Assembly: GCA_001931905.2 (NCBI GenBank)
Contig: MSJI02000358.1
Coordinates: 1-16,510, forward strand
Direction: 5' to 3'
Length of the DNA stretch: 16,510 nucleotides
Source of the DNA: Cladosporium sp. IMV 00045
Lineage: Eukaryota > Ascomycota > Dothideomycetes > Cladosporiales > Cladosporiaceae
In this document: positions 1 to 8,083 of the stretch, in pieces
Numbering within the stretch: the stretch's first letter is position 1
Layout: every line of letters begins with the position of its first letter
Notes under the pieces: model-generated
What the model saw: the letters and a program-made list of their open reading frames with translations, nothing else
Databases searched by the model: none
What the model was told of the DNA's origin: nothing
Made by a program: the position numbers and the translations under genes

Positions 1-540
1 CGTAGGTAGAAGCTAGGAAGTAAGTAAAACCGTAGCCGGTAAAGCGTAGCCGGTACTCGCTAACGATTAATCTAGCTATCGCTCTCCGTAAGATCCGTCG
101 CTACTAGAAGACGACTAATCTCCTTATCCCTAAGACCTCGTTCGCGCGCCTATACCGTAAAGTTACGTAGGACGTAAGCGTCTTAGGTTAAGATTTACGC
201 TTTACTACGACTACGTTAGGTGCGATCTAGGAGGTAGCCGAGGCGTTTCTAGTCTCCTAATTTAAAAGTAAGTGAAATGATTAACGATTTATATAGCGAT
301 TAATACTAATCTGGATTTCTTAGTAGTAAACCTAGCTACTATCTACGTAAAGCGTATAACTATTATATAGAAGGATTTCTAATTAATTAATAGGCTACGT
401 AAGAGTATAACTAGGTAGCGAATCGGTATAATAATAGAGTAAAAATAGGTTGTTATTATGTATTATAGGCGACGATTAAACGATTAATTAAGTGATAACT
501 ATATTAAATAAAGTTTGGATTTTAGTACTTTAGTATTTTT
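1..540. repeat. RIP-mutated repeat remnant
   Basis: This stretch contains no CpA dinucleotide and only about eight TpG by hand count, while TpA is about twice as frequent as ApT (roughly 92 against 47). CpG is common, so the loss is specific to CpA/TpG. That is the signature of repeat-induced point mutation, the premeiotic C-to-T mutation of duplicated DNA in ascomycetes, which prefers CpA. No reading frame of 60 codons survives. The source was presumably a transposon or other duplicated DNA, but too little is left to name the family. The first CpA is at 540-541, after which CpA is frequent, so the right edge is sharp. The left edge lies outside the window. Confidence 0.85.
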
Positions 541-1785
541 CATATTTTTGGCACTTTTGTAGGTATGGCCGACCGTCGTCACCAGCTTCCTTGTCGTCAC
601 TTCCTTCCCCTTGCTCCTTTTTCCTGCATCCATCTTCACATGGATACTTCGATATTTATTTGTGCAGTCAATTGCTGATACCCGGTTATGGACCGTTGCC
701 GTTCACATCGAGCTAGCCCGTCATGAAACCATGTCAAATCGAAATACCAGCCGTCTGTGCCGACGTGCCGCCTCTCGCAATTATCAACACTGGGAATCTG
801 GACTCTCAGAACGTATCCATTACCCACAATGGGTTCGAGCTCCGCGGCCGCGCCAATATGGGCCGTGACGGTGAGAATCAGGTTGACCATTCAGGATTGG
901 CATTCCAACTTCCAATGTCTGCCACCAGGAGTGACGCTGCCTGCGGCCAGACTGAGACATGACATCTGCAGTCCTGCATTTGCAATCAAAATATATTGAT
1001 TTTCTCCGCATTAAAATCCAAGCTGCAAGGGTTCTATGGCACTAGGACTTCTGCTCAACAGTCCACTCGACGGCTCGAACCGTATACAGAAACAACTACT
1101 GCAATGCCCATTGCCTGCCACGTGCCCGTCATGCTTAACTGCCGATAGCACCAGCCTTGGCCGTGAACGCTCGTCGACGAATTGAAGATCAACACCAGGA
1201 CGGTTCATCTTCGTTGTTGTGGAAGCTCGACGAACATGGGTTTCCGATAATGCCTGCCCCTGTGTGGACGTTCTTTCAAGTCAACAGGAATTTCAGCAGG
1301 TGAGCGACCCGACGCTTCTGTCAGACATGCAGCTCCCCTCATCTCCATTCGCATGTCGCATGTGTGTCAGCTTAGGACAATCGATCTGAAAAAAAAAAAA
1401 AGATACTTGAAACGTCAAGACCATCGCGTCGTTCGAGAATATTGACGCCCATCCACTGCCAAAGACGTACGAGTTCCCGTGCCGCGACCCAATCAGGCCT
1501 TGTGGCCGGATCACCCTCCCTTTTCGACCCTGGTAAAGCTACCTCTTGGACAGAGCAAACCACACTTACAGGAGACAAGAACCCAGTCAGGTCATTTAGC
1601 CATGCAAGCCTTGATATCATCACCGCCAGATCAACACGCTCCACGACCAAGTTCTCGTGTCCAAGGTACCTGGATCAAACAACCAGGGATAGAAATGCAC
1701 GATCATTGGGTCAATGGTAATCTTGCCCAGTCTTTGTCGCAACGGGACGGCATGTTCTTGTCAATGCATGTTCTCGAGCGTGAGT
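541..1785. other. Intergenic region without a supported gene
   Basis: Composition returns to normal at about 541. Open frames of 60-112 codons occur on both strands but overlap one another, and I recognise no family in any of them. None has convincing splice signals. A run of 13 A lies at 1389-1401. A CCAATCA box at 1489-1495 and a TTTAGCC heptamer near 1597 could belong to the hydrophobin promoter, but single short matches are expected by chance. The part nearest the RIP block (about 600-1010) has open frames on both strands over the same bases. It may be a decayed gene or chance. Confidence 0.5.
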
Positions 1786-1792
1786 TATAAAG
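1786..1792 (+). promoter_or_regulatory. TATA box of the hydrophobin gene
   Basis: TATAAAG lies about 100 bp upstream of the hydrophobin start codon. It is followed by a C/T- and A-rich leader (about 1810-1892) typical of strongly expressed fungal genes, and the start context is CACAATG. Both fit the high, developmentally regulated expression known for hydrophobins. Confidence 0.6.
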
Positions 1793-1892
1793 AGCCGTAG
1801 GTTTCCTGTCGTTCTCTTCGATCAAACCATCTTCCAACCCAACAAATCTCATCCACTCACTCCATTTACCAACCCAATTTGTTTCAATCACA

Positions 1893-2269
1893 ATGCAGTT
1901 CACTCTCCTCGCTCTCGCCGCTGGCGCCTCTGTCGCCGTTGCCCAAGTGAACCCGGCCCTCTGCGGTGGCCGCACTCCCCAGTGCTGCAACCTCAACGTT
2001 CTCGACCTCGCTGACATCACCTGCGAGACTCGTACGTCCACAGATCTAACGTCTATCGCGATTGATCTCCTTGGCTAACCACCTCATCAGCTCCCGCCCC
2101 TGCCGACACTGTTGACGAGTTCAACGCCGTCTGCGCCGAGACCGGTGACCAAGCCCAGTGCTGTGTCCTTCCTATCGTAAGTTCTTGGCTGTTTGCCGCG
2201 TGTTTCGAACGCCCGAGATACTAACTCGTTTCGCAGCTCGGCCAGGCCCTTCTCTGCAACGACCCTTAG
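1893..2269 (+). CDS. Class II hydrophobin, secreted, 85 aa, three exons
   Basis: Small secreted amphipathic protein that assembles at air-water interfaces and coats hyphae or spores. Exons are 1893-2031, 2091-2176 and 2237-2269. The introns (59 and 60 nt) have GTACGT and GTAAGT donors and CTAAC branch points, and splicing joins them in frame. Residues 1-17 form a hydrophobic signal peptide ending in AVA. The mature part has the eight-cysteine pattern C-X6-CC-X11-C-X16-C-X8-CC-X10-C. The X11, X16, X8 and X10 spacings match class II hydrophobins such as Trichoderma HFBII, as do the NVLDL and GQALLC segments. The first loop, X6, is shorter than the usual X9-X10. The protein ends three residues after the last cysteine, so it is a minimal single-module form. 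Class and splice structure are secure; its role in the life cycle is unknown. Confidence 0.93.
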
Positions 2270-2583
2270 ATGCCATCACGACTTCTCGGCTTGACTGTTG
2301 AGAGGACACATGACAATGCCACATACGGTGCCTTAATACTTGGGCATGAAGTGTGTTGGATACGCTAGGGTAGTTACAAATCTGTATTGCTGTTGAGACA
2401 CAACCGTGGGAGCTTTGTAGCGCCTGTATCTCATACGAATCAACTTCCGTGTTATGATCAGAACAAGACACATGTCTAAGGAAAGCTTCTCATAGTGACG
2501 ACAAGGAATGTAATCCGTGGTCAATCATTCACGAATCGTAATCGTGGTTCCGCTCACCCTCGATCAACCTCAACAAATAGACA
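2270..2583. other. Convergent 3' intergenic region
   Basis: This 314-bp stretch holds the 3' ends of the hydrophobin (+) and the dehydrogenase (-). I see no gene, strong hairpin or repeat in it. Open frames on the minus strand here are short, overlap each other and look like chance. Confidence 0.6.
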
Positions 2584-3663
2584 TCACTTCTTCTTCCAAT
2601 CCGGCAAAAGCACCATTCGACCCTGGATTTTCCCGTCATCCAAACGCTGCAGCACTTGAGGCAGGTCCTCAATCGAACCCGTTTGCGCCTTCGGTACCAG
2701 AACTCCCTTGTCCATCAATTCCAAGCACTCTGTGTATGCCTGCGCACTTCCGTTATATGATCCCTTGATCGTCAAGCCAGCCGGGACAACTACAAGCCCG
2801 AGCAAAGGCACTTGCTCGCCGAGCAAGCCAACCAAGACCAGCGTGCCCCCGGGACGTAGCGAAAGCTGTGCACTAAGAAAAGTATCTGCATGGCCTGCCA
2901 GGTCAATGCAGGTGTCGATGGCGACGTGCTTTGCTGCCACGAATTCATGAAGATTCATCGAGTCTGGCGAGGCAGTACAGAATGCGTTTCCTGCCGGTAC
3001 GCCGAGTTTGATCGCCTCATCGATAGTTTCTTGCCGCTTATCAACGACGTAAATCCGCTTGACGCCCAGGTGAAGAGCTGTCTGCAGTGCATTCATGCCC
3101 AGTCCTCCCAAACCGAAGATTGCGATCGTCTGCTCCGGGCTCACAGCAGCGGTGAACTTCACAGCGTGATAGGCCGTCACGACAGCATCGGCCGACACCG
3201 CTGCGAGTGTATTATGCAGACCATCCGGAATACGGAATGCCGCGCGGCTGTGAATCGCCGCGTACTCTGCGAACAGGCCGTTGCGACCGATACCGTAATG
3301 CCCGCCTTCGGTCTTGCAAAGCTGCTGAAGCCCACGACTGCACTGGAGACATTCTGGCTGATGGCATCCTGCGTTCAGGTAGACGCCGACACGGTCCCCG
3401 ATGCTGTGGACCGAGCTGTCGACTTTATCGCCCATGCTGACGATCTCTCCCATGCCTTCGTGGCCTAGGATGAAGTCGGATCCCATGCCATGGACGGCTT
3501 CTTTGAGGCCCAGGATTGTGCAGTCAGAGTGGCATACGCCCGATGCCAGGACTTTGACGAGGACCTCTTCCTGTCCCGGCTTAGGGATAGGTACTTCGAC
3601 ACGCAGAAGCGTCGGCGTGCCGATGTGGCATTTCCAGGCTTGCATGGTTTCTGGGAGTGCCAT
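2584..3663 (-). CDS. Zinc-dependent NAD-type alcohol dehydrogenase (MDR family)
   Basis: Intronless gene for a 359-residue medium-chain dehydrogenase that interconverts alcohols and aldehydes or ketones. The N-terminal GroES-like domain has the catalytic zinc ligands Cys44 (SGVCHSD) and His68-Glu69 (LGHEG), and Asp159 in DAVVTAYHA stands where many relatives have the third ligand. A structural zinc lobe has Cys100, Cys105, Cys108 and Cys116. Spacing C-X4-C-X2-C-X7-C differs from the canonical C-X2-C-X2-C-X7-C. The Rossmann motif GLGGLG is at 184-189, and Asp208 after the second strand suggests NAD rather than NADP. The start has a good context (AACATGG). It is transcribed divergently from the Zn2Cys6 factor at 4283, so it may be that factor's target. 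The physiological substrate cannot be read from sequence. Family assignment is secure. Confidence 0.95.
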   Translation of the reverse strand: MALPETMQAWKCHIGTPTLLRVEVPIPKPGQEEVLVKVLASGVCHSDCTILGLKEAVHGMGSDFILGHEGMGEIVSMGDKVDSSVHSIGDRVGVYLNAGCHQPECLQCSRGLQQLCKTEGGHYGIGRNGLFAEYAAIHSRAAFRIPDGLHNTLAAVSADAVVTAYHAVKFTAAVSPEQTIAIFGLGGLGMNALQTALHLGVKRIYVVDKRQETIDEAIKLGVPAGNAFCTASPDSMNLHEFVAAKHVAIDTCIDLAGHADTFLSAQLSLRPGGTLVLVGLLGEQVPLLGLVVVPAGLTIKGSYNGSAQAYTECLELMDKGVLVPKAQTGSIEDLPQVLQRLDDGKIQGRMVLLPDWKKK

Positions 3664-3978
3664 GTTCTCTTGATCGCAGTTTACAGTGATTCTTTCGCGT
3701 GGTATATCTATGCCACGATTAGGTGAAAGATGTAAGCGTCAGGAATAAACAGCTGAAGTGGCGCTTGTATGTGGACATCGCTTTACAGTTCGAGACGATC
3801 AACCCTAAAAAGTACAACCCCAAGACATTAGCTTCTTCGCCTGTTGCTGACATGGAAGTAAGCAGGGAGGCAGGGTGGCACGTCTGGCGATCCCCATGCC
3901 GAGCGGATCTTCGATCCTTCAGCTGAGAACAGCTCGTTCGACTGTGTCTGTGACAACCAGCCACGCCAGCTTCCTCGG

Positions 3979-4003
3979 GTCTGGAGCAACTCACGCTCCA
4001 GAC
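3979..4003. repeat. Perfect 9-bp inverted repeat, 7-nt spacer
   Basis: GTCTGGAGC and its exact reverse complement GCTCCAGAC are separated by AACTCAC. It sits in the middle of the divergent promoter and could be a dimer binding site or a small hairpin. No function can be assigned. Confidence 0.6.
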
Positions 4004-4125
4004 TTGAAGCCAGCCTGCCTTGTTAGTGCGTACACACGCAAGAATATCTCGCAGATTGTTGTGTCGAATGGAGACGAAGTGAGGGGCTGTCTCTTATGAA
4101 GAGTGACAGATGTGGCTTCGGCAGT

Positions 4126-4139
4126 CGGCACGAAGTCCG
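4126..4139. promoter_or_regulatory. Candidate Zn2Cys6 binding site, copy 1 (CGG-N8-CCG)
   Basis: CGGCACGAAGTCCG lies 143 bp upstream of the regulator start codon and 462 bp upstream of the dehydrogenase start codon. The identical 14-mer recurs at 7686-7699, and an inverted one-mismatch copy lies at 7710-7723. Inverted CGG triplets with fixed spacing are the known target form of Zn2Cys6 homodimers. That this regulator binds it is inference. Confidence 0.6.
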
Positions 4140-4282
4140 AGGTGGCACAGGAATCGAAGTCATGATCTCGCCTGTTTTCTCATCACACTCTTGAACGCAC
4201 ATCGTCGCTTATTCGTGAATGAGACTATATCCCAGCCAGATGGGGACGGAGCACTCTTGTCGAATAACCCAAGCGCCTCGCA

Positions 4283-6209
4283 ATGTCTCGCGCTGAAGCT
4301 CTTCGCGCATCTTTTGGCGACCGCAGACAACCCGACATCAGCCGCAAGATCACGGCCTGCGTGTCTTGCCGGAAACTGAAGGTACGACTAATTTTACCAC
4401 AGGATGTGAGATACCCATACTGATGGGAACGGAAGGTCAAGTGTAACATCGCAGGCTCCGGTCCGCCTTGTACTCGTTGCCGGACCAGAGGGCTGTCATG
4501 CACGGTGAACAAGAGCCTGCAAATGCTTTTAGAGGATGATGCTACGTATTATTCTTCCTGGCCTAGATTCTTTGAATGGTTCGTGGTGCATCACTGATCA
4601 TGAGCGTGTAGATGGAAGGAGCGTATAGAGCAAAGACTAGAAGCTCTTGAAAGAGCTCAGCTCCCTCGCGAGGCCAACAACCATCTGTCAACAGATCACT
4701 CTCATCCTATCAACGCTCCTGCGGTTGTACCTACATCAGTTCCAACCGAAAATGAGAATCTGGATGCTCAGAGCCTGGTGAAAGAAAGCAGCAACGGTCA
4801 TGCTCTCAATCTAGCCTCCAATCTTGGCGTGTTCCCGGCCTCCTCGATTGATGATAATGCCACGAGGATCATCAGTACTTGCAAATTGGATATCGTGTCT
4901 CGCGATATCATCTCATTGGAAGTAGCAGCCGGCTGTCTCGACTATTTTCTCATACATCTGAATCAGTACATACACGAGATCCTGGAGTCAGACATTACCT
5001 TACCAGATATACGGAGGAGATCGCCTCTCCTGACGGCCGCAGTCTGTACCGTTGCTTCCTTCTGTTCGGCGTCTGCACATTATCGGGTCTGTCACGACGC
5101 TTTTATCGCAGAAGTCTCGGGCAAGTTGTTCTCATCGACGTATTGCTACGATGATATCCGCGCCTTATGTATTGCAGCTGTCTGGTTGGATGACATAGCA
5201 CCTACTCTGAACGGGCTTGGTAAGTTTTCGTCCCTCAAAGAATATCTTCTAACGTCCTAATCTGTCTGAAGCTGTGCGAATCGGCTCTCAACTCGATCTC
5301 CACCGCTGCATAAGCAAGATGCCACATACGAAACGGGAGTGCTATGACCGAACCCGGCTTTTCTATCTAGTGTATTTTTGCGACCATCATTGCTCCCTCA
5401 AATATGGTCGGCCGCCCATGACCCAAGAATGGCCATCTTTGAAGGCTCCTACAGCATTCCTTCATACCAGATTGTCGGGTTTCCAAGATTCGGGATTGAT
5501 CAGCCAGGTCGAACTTTGGTCCATCACTAGAAGCGTCTTCGAGCAATTTGGAGCGGATGTCGAAAGTCAGGCTGCTGTATTGCGACCAACGGAGCTACTC
5601 AGGTTTAGCAACGAGTACGACCGATGGTTACAGACATGGCATGGTCTGAAGGTGTTTGACTCCCACGACCAAACATGCAGCATGCTAGACCTGTATCACC
5701 ACTCTCAAAAGTTGTACCTTTGCTCTCACATATATCGAGGCAATGCGAGCCTCCAGTCGACATCTGAATCGTCCACTTTTGCCGACTTCAGCAAACAGTT
5801 TCGGGAAAGCGCAGTCTCAGTACTTCGCATAGTGCTAGATGGGAAGAAGCGCCTCCTTGACCTTCCCTCATACTTCAGTACAATGATGGCCTTCGCAACC
5901 ATCGTGCTGATCAAAACTATTCGTGAGGATACTGCAGTGAGTTCTTCTGACAAGCAGGATATTATGCGCCTATTGCAGCACTTGACAGAGACTCTACGAC
6001 TCATTCAGCTACCACAATCTCCTTCATATCCGTTGCTAAGCATTTCCAAAGGATTGGAACATGCTACTGAAAGCTTTTCGAGTGGAACTTCCGGAACGTT
6101 CGATGATGTGTCTGAGATGAATTTTGACGAGAGCATGTTCACGGAGGACATCTGGAACATGGACTTCACAGACCTTGGAGACAACTGGATGGGCTTTGAC
6201 GAACACTGA
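4283..6209 (+). CDS. Zn2Cys6 fungal transcription factor, 584 aa, four exons
   Basis: Nuclear binuclear-zinc-cluster regulator. Exons are 4283-4381, 4436-4545, 4612-5219 and 5272-6209; introns are 54, 66 and 52 nt. Splicing keeps one frame of 585 codons. The DNA-binding cluster is split by intron 1 and reads C-X2-C-X6-C-X8-C-X2-C-X6-C over about residues 26-53. A basic, then heptad-like segment (KERIEQRLEALERAQ, near residue 72) follows as linker and dimerisation coil. The middle part, around residues 120-480, resembles the fungal-specific regulatory domain, including AVRIGSQLDLHR at the intron 3 junction. The C-terminus is acidic with aromatic residues (for example DIWNMDFTDLG), like an activation domain. 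An in-frame TAA nine codons upstream limits the start. It lies between a divergent dehydrogenase and a convergent phosphonoacetate hydrolase, with a CGG-N8-CCG element in its own promoter, so local control and autoregulation are plausible. Confidence 0.93.
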
Positions 6210-6304
6210 TGATTTGAAACGAAAATTATTCTACTGAATTCCTCATCTCGGATCCTTCTGTCCTCAGACCTGCACGTGCGATCGATAATCTCTGAAGCCT
6301 GCTC

Positions 6305-7558
6305 TCAATAGTTGAGTGCCAGATCGAAGACGTCGAAGTTCCTCCACTTCTTTGCGTCGTTCAATTGCTCACGTGGAGCCTCAGACATGAGCAAAGGAAT
6401 CACCTGCTCCGACAGTCCGCCATGCGAACGCAACTTTAGCCCACCGAGTTGTGACAAGTCGTGCTTTTCTTTTCTACTCCCAATGACTGCATCATCTTTA
6501 GCAATCACCACCAATTCGCCTTCACGATCTTCCGGCATTTCAAACAAGGCCGCCGCTTCCTTTCCGCTGCAGGCAACTTCGACCTCAGGTAGCGAACGAC
6601 AGGCCTGTATCATCTCCTCGACGTCCTCGAAACTCTCGTTCATCAGATGAACGCGAACAAACCCTCCCAGAGAGCCATGGTGCACGACGAAAGGATCTGC
6701 GATTGGGCAAATCACTCTCGACCCGGCCTCCGGCCATCTCTCGTTGAGGTAATCTTCAAGGAACAGCACGTTCGGCGTTCCATCGTCTTTGGCTTTGTGG
6801 CTCATTCCATGGTCGCCAGTTACAGCCACTCGAGCGCCTAGTTCCTCCACACGGCCGAGCTTAGAATCGATCGCATGCATGAACTCGTTCGCTTCAGTTG
6901 AGCCGGGGGCATTTTTGTGTTGGACATAGTCCGAAAGGGTGAGGTAGAAGAGGTCCGCTCGGCCTTCTTCGAGCAATTTGACACCGGCATCGAGCACAAA
7001 AAGAGATAGATCGGCGGAGTATTGCTGCGGTGCTGGTCGGCCTAGCCACTCTTCAACGCCAACGATGCCACGCTCTTCCATGGTGCATTCGTTAGCGCAC
7101 TGCGCAGAGAAACAGATCGATCCTTTGGCTGGGTCAAGACCATGGTTGATGATCTTCCTCAGCTTGTCCTTAGCAGTGATTGCTGCCGCGCGGACACCAG
7201 CCTGGCCCATCTTCTCAAGAACGGTAGAGCCGCGTAAGGTCGTATCATCAAGAATCATCATTTCTTCGCCGGTAGTTTTGTCGAGATAGTAGTTCCCAGA
7301 AATCCCATGAACAATCGGCGGCACGCCTGTGACAATCGAAACGTTGTTGGTATTGGTCACGGAGGGCATGGCGCTTTTGGCGGTTGCATGGAAACCCTGT
7401 TGTACCCATCGAGTCATGTTCGGAATGTTTCCCTTCTCCATGCCGGTAGTGAGATATGTCGGATCGAAGCCATCGATGCAGACGACGACGGTTGGGCGGG
7501 TGGGGAGATTGTAGTTTTTGTCGTGTAGGGTCACGGTGCTGTTGTTGGTGGGGCCCAT
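6305..7558 (-). CDS. phnA: Phosphonoacetate hydrolase, alkaline phosphatase superfamily, 417 aa
   Basis: Predicted to cleave the C-P bond of phosphonoacetate to acetate and phosphate, using two metal ions. The intronless frame shows the expected superfamily residues in order: Asp29 (CIDGFDP), nucleophile Thr68 (PSVTN), Asn89 (GNYYLD), Lys130 and Lys132 (AKDKL), Asp210 and His214 (LSDYVQH), Asp249-His250 (TGDHGMS) and His379 (RSHGGLSEQ). Their spacing closely follows the bacterial PhnA enzymes, where the threonine nucleophile, the asparagine and a lysine pair mark phosphonoacetate hydrolase off from nucleotide pyrophosphatases. I see no signal peptide, so it is likely cytosolic. Its stop lies 95 bp from the convergent regulator's stop. 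Upstream are two head-to-head copies of the CGG-N8-CCG element. Lack of introns and bacterial-like sequence would fit old transfer from bacteria, which is not shown here. A related phosphodiester activity is the main alternative. Confidence 0.92.
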   Translation of the reverse strand: MGPTNNSTVTLHDKNYNLPTRPTVVVCIDGFDPTYLTTGMEKGNIPNMTRWVQQGFHATAKSAMPSVTNTNNVSIVTGVPPIVHGISGNYYLDKTTGEEMMILDDTTLRGSTVLEKMGQAGVRAAAITAKDKLRKIINHGLDPAKGSICFSAQCANECTMEERGIVGVEEWLGRPAPQQYSADLSLFVLDAGVKLLEEGRADLFYLTLSDYVQHKNAPGSTEANEFMHAIDSKLGRVEELGARVAVTGDHGMSHKAKDDGTPNVLFLEDYLNERWPEAGSRVICPIADPFVVHHGSLGGFVRVHLMNESFEDVEEMIQACRSLPEVEVACSGKEAAALFEMPEDREGELVVIAKDDAVIGSRKEKHDLSQLGGLKLRSHGGLSEQVIPLLMSEAPREQLNDAKKWRNFDVFDLALNY

Positions 7559-7685
7559 GATGATATGTAATTTGTAAGAAGAGAGTTATAATCAGCTGTT
7601 TCCAATTGATTTGAAGAGAGAATGAAGGAAATATAACGTACGAGGGGCGAGTCGCTCGTCTAATGGCTTGCTAGTCAGAGGCATA

Positions 7686-7699
7686 CGGCACGAAGTCCG
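7686..7699. promoter_or_regulatory. Candidate Zn2Cys6 binding site, copy 2
   Basis: This is an exact copy of the 14-mer at 4126-4139 (CGGCACGAAGTCCG). It lies 127 bp upstream of the phosphonoacetate hydrolase start codon, a normal distance for a fungal activator site. Confidence 0.65.
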
Positions 7700-7709
7700 T
7701 TGCCTGGGA

Positions 7710-7723
7710 CGGACTTCTTGCCG
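7710..7723. promoter_or_regulatory. Candidate Zn2Cys6 binding site, copy 3 (inverted)
   Basis: CGGACTTCTTGCCG reads CGGCAAGAAGTCCG on the minus strand, one base different from copies 1 and 2. It faces copy 2 head to head with centres 24 bp apart, about two helical turns. Together the two copies form an inverted repeat with 9-bp arms (7692-7700 and 7709-7717). Confidence 0.65.
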
Positions 7724-8083
7724 GCTCTACGTTCGCTGTTAGGTTCGCTGTCCAGTCGATGTGCTTTGACCCGATACTGCAGAGATTGATTGCCGTGTTA
7801 AAAGAATACAGTAACGACATGGTCCCGATCATCTGCGCACATTCACGTCACTTGTCAAGATACACGAAGAAAATGTTGCATTCGGCTGCCTACCTTTTCC
7901 CTCAAAGCTCAACACGATACCATCGGCCACCGCACATAACGGCAAAAGTGGGAATCTCGCTTGCCACCGTTTTCCTCTGTAATTGCCTATGGATACGTAA
8001 AGATGCACGCAGTCCAGAGAACGTTATCTCAATTTCTCTCTTCTCCCATCCACCAGCCCTAATCCATCGATCAGCGTCACCGC

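Larger units (their letters stand above)
3664..4282. promoter_or_regulatory. Divergent promoter between dehydrogenase and Zn2Cys6 regulator
   Basis: This 619-bp shared upstream region has no convincing ORF. It carries the 14-bp CGG-N8-CCG element at 4126-4139 and a perfect 9-bp inverted repeat with 7-nt loop at 3979-4003. It also has a CGTGG/CCACG inverted repeat at 3698-3717 close to the dehydrogenase start, and an everted CCG-N2-CGG near 3898-3905. Whether the dehydrogenase and regulator are co-regulated is inference from this arrangement. Confidence 0.6.
7559..8083. other. Intergenic region upstream of the hydrolase and downstream of the transporter
   Basis: This 525-bp stretch is the hydrolase promoter on its left side and the transporter 3' side on its right. 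It contains the paired elements at 7686-7723 and A/T-rich, TATA-like sequence near 7584-7636. A 117-codon frame at 7759-8112 overlaps the transporter's last codons on the other strand and shows no recognisable domain; I do not call it a gene. Confidence 0.55.

Noticed and set aside
833..845. GGTTCGAGCTC as a possible tRNA B box
   Set aside because: The T-arm match is imperfect and no A box or cloverleaf could be found around it. I saw no tRNA elsewhere.
2890..3468. 192-codon plus-strand open frame
   Set aside because: It is antisense to the dehydrogenase, whose frame has full catalytic and zinc motifs; the antisense frame has no domain.
4382..4402. Earlier 3' splice site (CCACAG) for regulator intron 1
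   Set aside because: Using it would shift the frame and destroy the zinc cluster; the AG at 4434-4435 restores C-X2-C-X6-C exactly.
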